From positions 1-64,000 of the forward strand of contig CAJTEY010000006.1 of assembly GCA_910575775.1 (NCBI GenBank): a stretch of DNA of 64,000 nucleotides, written 5' to 3'. Made by a program: the position numbers and the translations under genes. Positions 36,376 to 45,290 of the stretch are shown here, piece after piece. The DNA comes from Lachnospiraceae bacterium (GTDB lineage: Bacteria; Bacillota; Clostridia; Lachnospirales; Lachnospiraceae). Numbering within the stretch: position 1 is the stretch's first letter; each line of letters starts with the position of its first letter. Under the pieces are notes generated by a model. That model had not been told where the DNA came from. It saw nothing but the letters and a program-made list of their open reading frames with translations, and did no database searches.

Positions 36376-36393
36376 TGGAAAGCAGAGGAAGAT

Positions 36394-36993
36394 ATGAGAC
36401 AGATTATCGGTGCAGAGTTGTTTGTGAAAGCGCTAAAAGAAGAAGCAGTTGACACATTGTTTGCTTATCCGGGGGGACAGGCGATAGATCTGTTTAATGC
36501 ACTATATGGAGAAAAAGAAATAGATGTTATCCTGCCCCGTCATGAGCAGGGCCTAATCCATGCAGCAGACGGTTATGCACGTTCTACGGGAAAAGTTGGT
36601 GTCTATCTTGTGACAAGCGGACCGGGGGCTACGAATCTCGTTACAGGCATTGCTACCGCAAACTATGACAGCGTACCGTTAGTATGTTTTACAGGACAGG
36701 TGCCGACACACCTGATTGGGAATGATACCTTTCAGGAAGTGGACTTTGTGGGCATCACAAGAAGTATCTGTAAATATGCTGTGATGGTACGAAAAAGGGA
36801 AGATTTGGCAGAAACAATTAAAAAAGCATTTTATATTGCAAAGACAGGAAAACCGGGGGTAGTTGTTGTTGATCTACCAAAGGATATTCAGAGGGCTTAT
36901 GGCAGCGATTTTTATCCGAAGGAAATTATGGTCAGAGGTTATAAGCCGAAACTTTTCGTACATATGGGCAGAGGAAAAACCTTGAAAACATAA
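36394..36993 (+). pseudogene. ilvB: Acetolactate synthase large subunit, cut by the mobile element
   Basis: Residues 1-192 match the N-terminal TPP-binding domain of acetohydroxyacid synthase: FAYPGGQAIDLFNALY, catalytic-Glu region PRHEQGLIHAADGYAR, SGPGATNLVTG, FTGQVPTHLIGNDTFQE. The family is about 550-570 aa. After VRGYKPKLFVHMG the sequence leaves homology and ends seven codons later in a foreign tail. The missing middle and C-terminal domains (including TPP-Mg binding) should lie past the right end of the element. As it stands it is inactive. Confidence 0.9.
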
Positions 36994-37510
36994 GGAAAAA
37001 CCAAGATATACCGGGATATAAGGAGATATGGAAACCATGATAAAAATTTTATTTATATGCCACGGCAATATCTGCCATTTTTGCTGAAACCCCGATAAAA
37101 TGGGACTTTTTCATAGGTGGAAAGAAGGTTTACAACCATTTTACAACTTTTAAATTAAGCCCCGATATGGTATGCCATAAGAAAACGGCAGCTTTGCCAT
37201 CATACATAAATTTGTATGATAATGAAGGCGATAGTGCATAAAAAAACGATATATTTTTTGATGCCATCTATATTATATTAAGGTGAGTGATATATTTGAT
37301 TAAATCGAGCGAAACTATTCTCTTATGTCTTTTGCGAACTCCTCTATGGCAACGATGACGGTTTTAGATATATGAAGCAAAAGCATACATTTTCGCTCTG
37401 CATATCATTTTATATTCCTTTCGATCACCTTTCTCCTATTGAAAAAATGTTTGTTTGAAGAAAAAGCAGCCTTGCCTTAGGACTGCTTTTTCTTATGAGC
37501 GGAATATTTT
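36994..37510. other. Non-coding left-end region of the element
   Basis: No gene seen. The region holds two copies of CCCCGATA (37090-37097 and 37160-37167), a hairpin ATCATAC-N8-GTATGAT (37199-37220) and a terminator at its right side. Repeats near the edge may be recombinase-binding sites of the element end. Confidence 0.45.
37460..37492 (-). terminator. Terminator at the end of the minus-strand module
   Basis: GAAAAAGCAG (37460-37469) pairs perfectly with CTGCTTTTTC (37483-37492). On the minus strand the stem runs into GCTTTTTCTT, 18 bases after the stop of the 357-aa gene. The A/T symmetry would let it work both ways. Confidence 0.8.
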
Positions 37511-38584
37511 TTAATGAGATTTTTTCCTGAGTTCTTTTTGTTCCAGCTTTAACCCGCATATTTCGTTGATCAGGTTGTAGTCGATACCTGCATCGATCCA
37601 ACGGCATAAATCCCTGTGTAGGACTGGTCGTGTTATATTGCCATCCTTGATACCGCCAAATCGTGTCATATTGCCTTTAATGGAATATCCGTGCAGATTC
37701 ATAAACTTTTCTATCTCATCAGATGATGGAATGGTCAGGTAAAATGCGAGCTGTAGATAAAACTCAGCTTTAACTGGCAAATCGCCTTTTGTATATCGTT
37801 TCCAGTTCTTCCTGTCTATATCTTTGCCTTGCAGGTAGTTGCTTGCAAGAATTTTTTCAAAACCGTCAAAGGAAAAGCAGTCAGAATGGTTAAATCTGTT
37901 CTTGTTTTTGGCAGGGTCATATATATCATCAAAGGTTTCTGTCAGATACTTGATTTTTTCAGAGGTATCCATGTTTCTCAGTTTTTCGCTGTCGATGATC
38001 TTCATGCCGTTTAGCGGAAGAGAAGTAAAATCATATGTCGCATAGAACTTACTGCGGGCAGCGGCAAGTTCTGTTATTCTATTTATGTAAACCATTTTAT
38101 GCTTTTCGGCATCAGAGACAAGCGGGATTGACCATGTGCCTTTGGAAGAAGGGTCTTTATACAAATCTTTGTATAGTTCTTTATAATGCTGTAAGGCAGC
38201 ATACCTTTTGCCCGCAATCTTACTGTCTGTTTGACTGGTTCCCTGCACTTCTGTATGTCCTACCATATAAGCATAGAAGGGCATCACATCCCTTGCGTGT
38301 ATTTCCTGTATAGATGGACCAGCGACATCCATAACAAGCCTGTCAAGCGGGTTGCGGGAATCTACACTGATCCATGTGCCGTCAAAGGTAAAAGGCATGG
38401 AAGAGTAGCGGTAGGCTTCTCTTGCCGTGGCAAATTCGTCCTGTTCCATGATGCCTGAATCGACAAACTCATTTATTGTGTTTTGAAATGATTCAAAGTC
38501 TCTGTTAATCAGGGAATCAAAAACAGAAGTATTCAGAGTTTCGATTTCGTCATATAGTTGTCTGTATGATAGTTTGTCTTTCAT
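37511..38584 (-). CDS. Hypothetical protein (357 aa)
   Basis: Not recognised. Start ATG 38584 follows GAAAGGAAACCCACA; longer starts upstream lack a site. The protein is soluble, helix-rich and moderately charged, begins MKDKLSYRQLYDEIETLN, and has a C-terminal part (about 280-350) rich in short helices (FYLTIPSSDEIEKFMNLHGY) that could be a helix-turn-helix-like fold. No catalytic motif seen. It is the last gene of the left minus-strand group of the element. Confidence 0.65.
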   Translation of the reverse strand: MKDKLSYRQLYDEIETLNTSVFDSLINRDFESFQNTINEFVDSGIMEQDEFATAREAYRYSSMPFTFDGTWISVDSRNPLDRLVMDVAGPSIQEIHARDVMPFYAYMVGHTEVQGTSQTDSKIAGKRYAALQHYKELYKDLYKDPSSKGTWSIPLVSDAEKHKMVYINRITELAAARSKFYATYDFTSLPLNGMKIIDSEKLRNMDTSEKIKYLTETFDDIYDPAKNKNRFNHSDCFSFDGFEKILASNYLQGKDIDRKNWKRYTKGDLPVKAEFYLQLAFYLTIPSSDEIEKFMNLHGYSIKGNMTRFGGIKDGNITRPVLHRDLCRWIDAGIDYNLINEICGLKLEQKELRKKSH

Positions 38585-38760
38585 TTGTGGGTTTCCTTTC
38601 TGGAATGGGGATGGATTGATATATGATTCTGTAAAGATTATAACAATAATAGAAACATAAAGAAAGCTAAAACAGTTATCGCAATAAATCAAACTGCCTG
38701 CGGAATGCAGACAGTCTGATGAAATGCAAATTTCTGAGGTCATAGATCGGTAACACACGC

Positions 38761-39897
38761 CTATAAATGATACTTTTCTTTTAATGGGTAGTAGATGTAA
38801 TCTACATGGATATCATTCCAGTTCTGTCTTGGAATACGCATATTCTGGAAGAAACTATCTCTTTTAGTGAGTCCTGATCGTTCCTGTTTGGAATAATCGT
38901 AACCCTGCTCATTTTCTTTATCCTGTAAAAAAAGGATTCTATCGGCATCCGACATATACACCTGTAAGGTTATCTGTGGGAAAAAACCAAGATACCTTTC
39001 CAACATGAGATAGATGCAGATGATATTCTCGTAGATTTTCTTGAGATACATATTGTTGCATTTATCGAAGGTGCCAATGGTGATATTTTCCCCTGTTGGT
39101 TTTCCAATGAAGAAGAATCCTGCGGCCGTCATATTGAAAAGAGAATAGTAGTTCCTCTTGTATTCTTTGGGGGAGGAGATCAGATCCCTTTCTCTTTCCA
39201 ATCGCTCTTTTATGTCCAGATAACCAGAATAATCATCGTCAATCTGATATCCAAGAAAATTTCGCTGGTGGTGGTACAGGTCAGCGGTGATCTTATAGTA
39301 ATCATCCATAAAATCAGATACACGGGGAAAACCAGAGGCGATAAGTTCCTTATCTTTGATGGGAAACTTCTCGTAAAGGTTTCCGTATAACTGATAGACT
39401 GACATCTGGTTTTCTGTTGTAAAGACGCAGATACAGTGATCTGTCAGGAAATTCAGCAGATTCTGCAGGGTCAGTTCCATGGAAAGTTGCTCCATCATTG
39501 GAACAGCCTGCCTTATGATGAATTCTGTCCTGTATATATTGTGCCAGATCTTTCTGTTATTCAGCTTGACAGAGCAGGAATCCCTTGTGCTACATTCATG
39601 GTACATGGCAAGGGGAAACTTTGTCATGATGTAAAGGCAGGTCTTTGTGTCAGTAGCCTGTTTTTTGACTAACAGGCCATAGGAGAGCAGGTCAGCGATC
39701 ATATCATTTGCCTTATGCTCATTAATTTGATAGAAAATCCTGACCAGAGTAACCGCCTGCTTTCTCAGCATAAATCCGCCGCCTATGTAGAAAAGTATAT
39801 TCGATATGGGTATATTCCTGTTAAAACATTCTTCCTTTGCCAGTCTGCTTTTCGTTCTGGCAGAGATATTTTCGTTCCTGTACATATGTGATTTCAC
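38761..39897 (-). CDS. Hypothetical protein (about 374-378 aa)
   Basis: Not recognised. Soluble, with many Tyr, Phe and Asn residues. The first ~90 residues (LRKQAVTLVRIFYQINEHKA; DMIADLLSYGLLVKK) look like a winged-helix domain, so it could bind DNA, perhaps as an element maintenance or replication protein. Start uncertain: GTG 39897 is only two bases after AAGGA, ATG 39885 is 12-13 bases after AAGGAG. It is transcribed in the same direction as the next gene, 176 bases before it. Confidence 0.6.
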   Translation of the reverse strand: MKSHMYRNENISARTKSRLAKEECFNRNIPISNILFYIGGGFMLRKQAVTLVRIFYQINEHKANDMIADLLSYGLLVKKQATDTKTCLYIMTKFPLAMYHECSTRDSCSVKLNNRKIWHNIYRTEFIIRQAVPMMEQLSMELTLQNLLNFLTDHCICVFTTENQMSVYQLYGNLYEKFPIKDKELIASGFPRVSDFMDDYYKITADLYHHQRNFLGYQIDDDYSGYLDIKERLERERDLISSPKEYKRNYYSLFNMTAAGFFFIGKPTGENITIGTFDKCNNMYLKKIYENIICIYLMLERYLGFFPQITLQVYMSDADRILFLQDKENEQGYDYSKQERSGLTKRDSFFQNMRIPRQNWNDIHVDYIYYPLKEKYHL

Positions 39898-40027
39898 ACT
39901 CCTTTTTATCTGTCTGTAAGCACTTGAAAGGCTTACCTTACATCATAGATAAAAGGAGTGGATTGATAATCTGGCAGATAGATAGAGGGTTGTGGTGGAA
40001 AATACGATATTTGAAGAAAGATATAGT

Positions 40028-40049
40028 AAAAGCCCCTCGAAAGAGAGGC
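40028..40049 (-). terminator. Terminator after the antitoxin gene
   Basis: On the minus strand GCCTCTC-TTTC-GAGGGGC is followed by TTTT. It begins 20 bases after the antitoxin stop. Confidence 0.75.
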
Positions 40050-40068
40050 GGTGAAGCAAGAGAGGCAA

Positions 40069-40284
40069 TTATTTCATAGCCAGCCTTTCTATTTTTAGCT
40101 CTTCGATGTTTATATCTTTCGGCAGAATGCCAAATAAGGATTTGGCGGTTTCCACTCTGTCATGGTATGGACTGGTCAGTTTTGCCACTACTTCTCCGTT
40201 TCTTGTGATAAAGACATCTTCCGTAGCAGATATCTGTAGATATTTTTCAAGATTGTTTTTAAGTTCTGTTGCTGTAATTGACAT
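40069..40284 (-). CDS. Phd/YefM-family antitoxin, no toxin next to it
   Basis: The 71-aa protein shows the Phd/YefM N-terminal DNA-binding fold: ITATELKNNLEKYLQISATE and VFITRNGEVVAKLTSP. The C-terminal tail (SLFGILPKDINIEELKIERL) is the normal toxin-wrapping segment. A toxin (Doc, YoeB or PIN type) normally overlaps or follows, but a terminator comes 20 bases after the stop and no toxin frame exists. It may be an orphan antitoxin, or neutralise toxins encoded elsewhere. Confidence 0.85.
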   Translation of the reverse strand: MSITATELKNNLEKYLQISATEDVFITRNGEVVAKLTSPYHDRVETAKSLFGILPKDINIEELKIERLAMK

Positions 40285-40416
40285 ATAAAGAAGACTTCCT
40301 TTCTACTACTATTATAATAATTTAAATTTCCCGATTGTAGAAATTGCTTTATTTAAATGATTATGTCATATTTTAAGTAAAGACTGGCGGTTGATTCGAT
40401 GTTATGTGTAATTACA

Positions 40417-40602
40417 TTAAACACTTTCTGCCATTCCTAACTGCAGGCTGTTGTCAGTCGTGTACCAGCCAATTATTCTGTCTCTGCCATCAATCTGCAT
40501 TTCAAGCAGTTCGTCACAGCTTTTATCAGTGTATATAATTACTGCGGACAACAATGTGACTCCATCGTTATCCAGATAAATTGGATTTTTAGCCCAAGCC
40601 AT
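40417..40602 (-). CDS. Small hypothetical protein (61 aa)
   Basis: Not recognised. Soluble and acidic; NPIYLDNDGVTLLSAVIIY and DGRDRIIGWYTT read like a small beta-rich domain. There is no convincing ribosome binding site before ATG 40602. Lies between the Rpn nuclease terminator and the antitoxin gene. It could also be a fragment of a longer gene. Confidence 0.4.
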   Translation of the reverse strand: MAWAKNPIYLDNDGVTLLSAVIIYTDKSCDELLEMQIDGRDRIIGWYTTDNSLQLGMAESV

Positions 40603-40665
40603 TGATCGGGATATTTTAAAGCCATTTCTTCAAAAGTTAATCTTATAAAATCTCCTTTGATTGAT

Positions 40666-40690
40666 AAAAATGCCCCTCGGAGGAGGGGCA
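40666..40690 (-). terminator. Terminator after the Rpn nuclease gene
   Basis: TGCCCCTC (40671-40678) and GAGGGGCA (40683-40690) form a perfect 8-bp stem; on the minus strand TTTTT follows. It starts 11 bases after the Rpn stop. Confidence 0.9.
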
Positions 40691-40701
40691 GTAGAACGTG
40701 A

Positions 40702-41673
40702 TTATTTCCAGAACTTATCCATGTATTCCTGAGCGGTGTCTTCTGATAAGGAGAATTTCACCATTAACTGATTTTGGGTTTTAGTGTATGGAATATCCAT
40801 TTCCTGCAGGCTTTCAATTAATGCCTGAATACCCTTAATTTCTCCTTTTAGAACTCCTTCTTTTTCAACCTCATCAAATAAAGTACACATATTAACATCT
40901 CCTTTCATGGATAACGCATTGTAATCAATCTTGAGTTTAGTGGCTCCTGCCACGGTCATAACTACTGTTTTGTCTACATTATGTTCTAAGGCATATTCTA
41001 TGAATTTTTCCTTAGCCTCATTCTTTGTAATGCTTTTGTCTAAAACTACCTTCAGCATATCAAAAAATGTGATATTTGTCATGTTGTGGAATACCAGATC
41101 ATTCTTCCTTGCTTCCACAAGAAGCATTTTGTAATCGTTGACAAAGGGCTTCATCTTATCAGGAATGTTTAGCATCCCGTGAAGGGTAGTAGCCCCGTCC
41201 CAAGGATGATCGCCGTAATAGACAACAACGGTGATGACAGGAGTAAATTTGTCTGTCCGTTTCATTCTGGAAAGGTATTCATCATCTGTCATTTCATCTT
41301 TTTTCTGGTATTTCTTGGCATTGCGGTCATACTGCTTTTTGTATGTGCCGTAATCATAACCCATAACCCGCATCGGCATGGCATAGTGTATATGCTCCTG
41401 TGATTCTATGCCGAGCATGACTAATTCAACCCCGTAAGCGGTAGATCTTTTATGGATCTTTATGTTGTCTCTGGATGCCTTGATGCTCTCGGCATATTCC
41501 CTGTGTTCAAGGATAGAAGATTCCTCCGTGTCGGCATCTTCCAGCTCATCGGGAGAGATCACCTGTTCACCGTCAAACAGGACTGCGTTAAAGAAATCAG
41601 CAAACTGTCCGTTGTCATTCCAGTAATTCTTTAGTACTGTATCAGGCTTTAGACCCTGTGTTTTCTTTGGCAT
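40702..41673 (-). CDS. Rpn-family (PDDEXK) recombination-promoting nuclease
   Basis: A 323-aa Rpn/YhgA-like protein. LKNYWNDNGQFADFFNAVLF is the family N terminus; the nuclease core includes VISPDELED, YGVELVMLGIE, and ITVVVYYGDHPWDG, with the short C-terminal helical region variable as usual. Rpn proteins are DNA nucleases that increase RecA-independent recombination and have been linked to phage defence. Start ATG 41673 follows AAGAAAGGGG. Has its own terminator downstream. Confidence 0.88.
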   Translation of the reverse strand: MPKKTQGLKPDTVLKNYWNDNGQFADFFNAVLFDGEQVISPDELEDADTEESSILEHREYAESIKASRDNIKIHKRSTAYGVELVMLGIESQEHIHYAMPMRVMGYDYGTYKKQYDRNAKKYQKKDEMTDDEYLSRMKRTDKFTPVITVVVYYGDHPWDGATTLHGMLNIPDKMKPFVNDYKMLLVEARKNDLVFHNMTNITFFDMLKVVLDKSITKNEAKEKFIEYALEHNVDKTVVMTVAGATKLKIDYNALSMKGDVNMCTLFDEVEKEGVLKGEIKGIQALIESLQEMDIPYTKTQNQLMVKFSLSEDTAQEYMDKFWK

Positions 41674-41745
41674 TCTGTAGCCCCTTTCTTCTGTGTAATT
41701 GTAGTATACTATCAAATCATCATGGTTTCAAGCATATCTGTGGGA

Positions 41746-41785
41746 ATACAGGGGGATTCCGTCATATAGATCAATCCCCCTGTAT
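41746..41785. other. Long perfect hairpin between minus-strand genes
   Basis: ATACAGGGGGATT (41746-41758) and AATCCCCCTGTAT (41773-41785) give a perfect 13-bp stem with a 14-base loop. It lies just downstream of the 89-aa gene's stop. No T run, so probably an RNA end-protector or an inefficient terminator. Confidence 0.7.
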
Positions 41786-41787
41786 CA

Positions 41788-42057
41788 TTATGCTCTATAA
41801 AAGAATTCCTCAAAGATATTTTCACATTCCTTAACGGATTTCAGATCGTAGTGACCGTGATTGAGGCTCTGGTTGAGTTCATTCCAGCCAGTCCAAACGG
41901 CATAAGTGCCGTTATCATTTTTTGCTGATACCATAAAGAGATAGCTGTCATCGGGGTGGCTGGATTTTCTCCTGATCTCCAATACTGTGTATTTGGGAAG
42001 ATTCTCTTTAAAGTAGAGTTCTACATGTTCCCTTACTTCGTTTAAATTTATGTTCAT
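41788..42057 (-). CDS. Hypothetical protein (89 aa)
   Basis: Not recognised. Begins MNINLNEVREHVELYFKENL, with a mixed alpha/beta look and no membrane helix. A good CAGGAGGACAA site precedes ATG 42057. It follows the 142-aa gene after 19 bases, so it belongs to the module's operon. Proteins of this kind are common in clostridial mobile elements without known function. Confidence 0.65.
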   Translation of the reverse strand: MNINLNEVREHVELYFKENLPKYTVLEIRRKSSHPDDSYLFMVSAKNDNGTYAVWTGWNELNQSLNHGHYDLKSVKECENIFEEFFYRA

Positions 42058-42076
42058 AAAATTTGTCCTCCTGTTT

Positions 42077-42505
42077 TCAGATTAATGGCAGTTTATAAAA
42101 GGAATCCCCCATGACTTTGAGAAGTGTCTGGCTTTCCCTCTTATTGCAGGTAATCATAAAGTGGTAGAACACAAGCCCTGAAAATGTCTGTTGCAAAGTC
42201 CTGTGGTCCGTTGCCATTATTTTTGCGACTTCTTCCATCTTAAGGTTGCCTGTCATTGCTATCCTTTTCGCAATAAAAGGGATTTCGGCAAGCCGTCTGC
42301 CTGTCTGTGCGGATCTCTCATTCCGCAGGTCAGTCCTGTAGGCGGGGTCTGATAAGATCCTAATCCAGCAAAGGTCCAAATCTTTCATAAGGCGTGAACT
42401 TCTCAGCTCTTCCGCAGTCGCTTTATGGTTGAAGCAGAAGTTGTTTACCTCGTGGGAAAAGTAGGATGCGATCTCCTTTGAACTTGCGTTTTTTAAATCG
42501 ATCAT
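42077..42505 (-). CDS. Hypothetical protein (142 aa)
   Basis: Not recognised. Helix-rich and soluble. The second half holds a likely helix-turn-helix-like stretch (GNLKMEEVAKIMATDHRTLQ), so it may bind DNA. ATG 42505 has AAAGGAG upstream. It lies in a row with the J-domain and RadC-type genes, spaced by 16 bases, which implies joint transcription. Confidence 0.65.
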   Translation of the reverse strand: MIDLKNASSKEIASYFSHEVNNFCFNHKATAEELRSSRLMKDLDLCWIRILSDPAYRTDLRNERSAQTGRRLAEIPFIAKRIAMTGNLKMEEVAKIMATDHRTLQQTFSGLVFYHFMITCNKRESQTLLKVMGDSFYKLPLI

Positions 42506-42521
42506 ATGAGTCTCCTTTCTT

Positions 42522-43037
42522 TTATGTTCTGGTCAGTTTTTCTGTTTCCGTTTCCTGTTTTTTCTGAAACTTGATTTCCACGGAGCCGTACTTTGCCCGT
42601 ATATAAGACATAGAAGCAGGCTTGGAGCTGAACTTGTGGAAGTCATCGAAATGCTTGTACCACATCTGTTTCTGGCTTGCCCAGCGGAACCCAAGTGCCT
42701 TCAGCTCCTTTCTGTATGGGTAACAGTCTGACACCCATATCCAGACGCCGATCACCTCAACGGTAATATCCTTAAATCTGGAAAGCTGCATGATCGCCTC
42801 CCTGATTTGGGCGTCTTTTTGCCAGTCATACTGTTGTTTCTGCTTGTCCGTGGCTTTGCTGTATGTATCCTCATGCTCATAGTCGTATTTTAGTTTCTTG
42901 AACAGGCGGTCATATTCGGCGTTGATTTCTTTGATCACATCCTCGTTACCGCCGTTGTCAGGATGGTGCTTTACGACAAGCCGCCGATATTCTTTGCGCA
43001 GTTCCTTTAATGTTGTGATTCCATTAAACCATTTCAT
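42522..43037 (-). CDS. J-domain protein
   Basis: A 171-aa protein whose N terminus is a J domain: TLKELRKEYRRLVVKHHPDN contains the HPD signature, followed by EDVIKEINAEYDRLFKKL. The C-terminal half (about 80-171) is unrelated to DnaJ and has YRKELKALGFRWASQKQMWY, a short domain also seen in mobile-element proteins. It may recruit host DnaK to element replication or another complex. Start ATG 43037 follows AAGGGAGAACATGGC. It overlaps nothing but lies 14 bases after the JAB gene. Confidence 0.85.
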   Translation of the reverse strand: MKWFNGITTLKELRKEYRRLVVKHHPDNGGNEDVIKEINAEYDRLFKKLKYDYEHEDTYSKATDKQKQQYDWQKDAQIREAIMQLSRFKDITVEVIGVWIWVSDCYPYRKELKALGFRWASQKQMWYKHFDDFHKFSSKPASMSYIRAKYGSVEIKFQKKQETETEKLTRT

Positions 43038-43051
43038 GCCATGTTCTCCCT

Positions 43052-43516
43052 TCACAAAAGTTTTGCTTCTCTGAAACTCAGATAAGAATTATGACCAATG
43101 ATGATATGGTCAGCCAGACAGATATTCAGCAGTTCCCCGCAGTCCTTCAGCCGTTTTGTCAGTTCCATGTCACATTCGCTGGGAACAGGGTTTCCAGATG
43201 GGTGATTGTGGCAGAGGATGATCTGGACGGCACCGATAAGTGCCGCCCGTAAAAAGACTTCCCGTGGGCTGACAAGGCTTGTGCATATGGTTCCTTTGGA
43301 TAGAAAAAACATCCCTAAAACTTTGCACGAATTGTTAAGTGCGATCAGATAGACATGTTCTTCTGCCAGTTCATCCATATGCAGAAGTTTCTTGAGCATA
43401 AGGGAGATTTCTTTTGGGCTGTCCATCTTCTGGCATTCGTAATTGATGCCTTTTTCTTTCACTAAAACAGTCCTGTCATGGTCTGTGATCCTTGCATCAT
43501 AAAAGTCGATCCGCAT
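43052..43516 (-). CDS. RadC-type JAB-domain protein
   Basis: The 154-aa protein keeps the RadC/JAB metal site: SPREVFLRAALIGAVQIILC, then HNHPSGNPVPSECD (the HxH...S...D zinc motif), then LADHIIIGHNSYLSFRE. The N-terminal helix-hairpin part of full RadC is missing, as in plasmid and element-borne versions. Function unknown, often linked to DNA metabolism of mobile elements. Start ATG 43516 has GGAGG 7 bases upstream. Tn554 elements often insert in radC, but this copy is cargo, not target. Confidence 0.9.
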   Translation of the reverse strand: MRIDFYDARITDHDRTVLVKEKGINYECQKMDSPKEISLMLKKLLHMDELAEEHVYLIALNNSCKVLGMFFLSKGTICTSLVSPREVFLRAALIGAVQIILCHNHPSGNPVPSECDMELTKRLKDCGELLNICLADHIIIGHNSYLSFREAKLL

Positions 43517-43533
43517 GGTGTCCTCCATTCTGT

Positions 43534-43566
43534 AAAAAAGGGATGCACATATAAAAGCTGCATCCC
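43534..43566 (-). terminator. Terminator after the DUF262 gene
   Basis: GGGATGCA (43540-43547) pairs perfectly with TGCATCCC (43559-43566); on the minus strand six T's follow. It separates the DUF262 gene from the JAB gene. Confidence 0.9.
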
Positions 43567-43576
43567 TGAAACAAAT

Positions 43577-45028
43577 TTATTCTGTGTCCTGTGTAAGCTC
43601 TTCGGGAGGATCTTCTGCCTCCGTTTTCTCGCTAAATTCTGTCTGCTCAGAGTCAGTAGCAGTATAGGAAGCAGCATCCTCAGCGACAGAAGCGCAGCCA
43701 GCATCTTTGTGGCTGTCAGCATTTTCTTTAACGACTGCATTTTCTGCTTCATCTGCCGTAGGATCACTTTCCACCAGATCAGCATCCGTTGAGGGGTTGC
43801 TGTCATCTGACGGGGCAGGCTCCTCAAGGGAAGAATCCCCTTCTGCTGAAGTAGATTTGTTAGTAGAAACAGCTTCTTCTGTTACCGCAGATTCGTCAGC
43901 AGAAACACCTTCTTCTGCCAGAGCAGATTCATCAGCAGGAGCATCTTCATTTGATAAGGATGGCTCCTGTTCTGCCTTGTCTGCTTCTGCCAGTTCAAAA
44001 TAACCGACAAGGGAGGTTCCCATGATCTCAATTCTCTTTAAGGTCTTCTCCTTCTTGATGCTGCCAGAAGAGCAGTACTGCTTGTACTCTTCGTAGCACT
44101 CTGCAAAGAAATAGGAAAACCATTGTCTGAAATACATGGGTCCTACGCGGTAGAGGTTCTTGACGGGATCATAACTATCTCCCATAGCAGTGTCAGCGGC
44201 GAGCATAGCGATGGGGATATTGATCTTCTTGAGCATTTTGTCCTTTTCAGGGAAAACTTTCTCAAGATAGTCGATGATGTCATAGAGCCTGTTTTTCTGT
44301 TCCTCCGAGTAATTGTTTTTGATGGAGGCAGCATACATCATGATCTCATCCGCAGAGATGGAAGAGAACTTATACCCTTCATACCTGTTGTCGAGAAGCA
44401 TCATAGCCTGCAGTAAGGTACACATGTCATCAGATTTCCTTCTCTGCAGAGCGGAGAACTGGCAGATCTCCGAAAAGAACCTGTCAGACAGGATCGACTT
44501 GATGAACTTTGCGTTTTCAACACCGCATAAAGGCATGGCTTTCTGCGGTTTGGAAAGGGGCGTACTGTTGTTGAGGCGGAAAAAGATTTCCTCTATCAGA
44601 TCGTCATCCGCATCCTCAAAACCATAGATGGTAAATTTGAAGCGGAGAAGCTCCTGCTGGCATTCAGTGTCGAGGTCTGTAAAGTATTTACCGCCTAATT
44701 CATAAACAGTATCATCAATGGTGACGGAAGGTGTCTCTGTATCAAGTGGATACCTGCCGTCAATAAAATCGAAGATGGTGGTCAGCCGCTGCTTCCCGTC
44801 AAGGATCGAATAGGAATAATCCTTTTCGGAAATGGCTTCTTTCAGGCAGTAGACAGGCGGGACAGGATAGTTGGCGAGTATACTGTGGATCAGCAAACTA
44901 CGTTTTAATCTATCATCCAGCCACTGTAAATTTTGACGTTGAATAGGATGATCCATCTGAAGCGTATGCTTCCCGTCATACATGCTCTTTAAATTCTTTA
45001 CTGTCCAGTTCAGTGTTGTTCTGATCAT
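43577..45028 (-). CDS. DUF262 (GmrSD/ParB-like) protein with long acidic tail
   Basis: The first ~330 residues belong to the DUF262 family: DHPIQRQNLQWLDDRLKRSL, YSILDGKQRLTTIFDFIDG (the nucleotide-binding ParB/Srx-like motif with DGKQR), IFFRLNNSTPLSKPQ. GmrSD-type enzymes use this domain to cut modified DNA, but the GmrD-like HNH half is not present. Residues about 352-483 are a low-complexity Ala/Glu/Ser/Asp tail with imprecise repeats (ADESALAEE and alike), unusual in the family and possibly a DNA-mimic or protein-binding tail. Start with AAAGGAGAAACC. Confidence 0.85.
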   Translation of the reverse strand: MIRTTLNWTVKNLKSMYDGKHTLQMDHPIQRQNLQWLDDRLKRSLLIHSILANYPVPPVYCLKEAISEKDYSYSILDGKQRLTTIFDFIDGRYPLDTETPSVTIDDTVYELGGKYFTDLDTECQQELLRFKFTIYGFEDADDDLIEEIFFRLNNSTPLSKPQKAMPLCGVENAKFIKSILSDRFFSEICQFSALQRRKSDDMCTLLQAMMLLDNRYEGYKFSSISADEIMMYAASIKNNYSEEQKNRLYDIIDYLEKVFPEKDKMLKKINIPIAMLAADTAMGDSYDPVKNLYRVGPMYFRQWFSYFFAECYEEYKQYCSSGSIKKEKTLKRIEIMGTSLVGYFELAEADKAEQEPSLSNEDAPADESALAEEGVSADESAVTEEAVSTNKSTSAEGDSSLEEPAPSDDSNPSTDADLVESDPTADEAENAVVKENADSHKDAGCASVAEDAASYTATDSEQTEFSEKTEAEDPPEELTQDTE

Positions 45029-45095
45029 AGTGGTTTCTCCTTTGCAAAATGAAATTTTATGTTTGTAAAATTTACCTGTCCATCAGGACCGCAGA

Positions 45096-45290
45096 TCAGA
45101 CCACGGGAATGCCACATTCGAGGGCAGATTCGTGGATTATATCCATGCAGTCCTGTATGACAGATGCAGAGTCAGCATATAAAAGCCTGAGGGTGACACT
45201 TCCAGATTCTTCCTGAAAAGCAGACAGGTAGGAAAGACGTTTATCCTCCAGTCTGTTTATGGCATTTTTCAGAAGAGCAGAATCTAGTTT
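45096..45290 (-). CDS. Possible small protein between ssb and DUF262
   Basis: On the minus strand an open frame reads LDSALLKNAINRLEDKRLSY and continues to TGA at 45098, about 60-65 codons, with a plausible protein-like composition. No ATG, GTG or TTG start is visible close to its beginning and it overlaps the last codons of ssb, so it may be a broken gene or start at a rare codon. Confidence 0.35.
   Translation of the reverse strand, partial: KLDSALLKNAINRLEDKRLSYLSAFQEESGSVTLRLLYADSASVIQDCMDIIHESALECGIPVV

Noticed and set aside
43052..43516. RadC-type gene as the Tn554 target site
   Set aside because: The gene lies well inside the element, is short and intact, and is not split by an element end.
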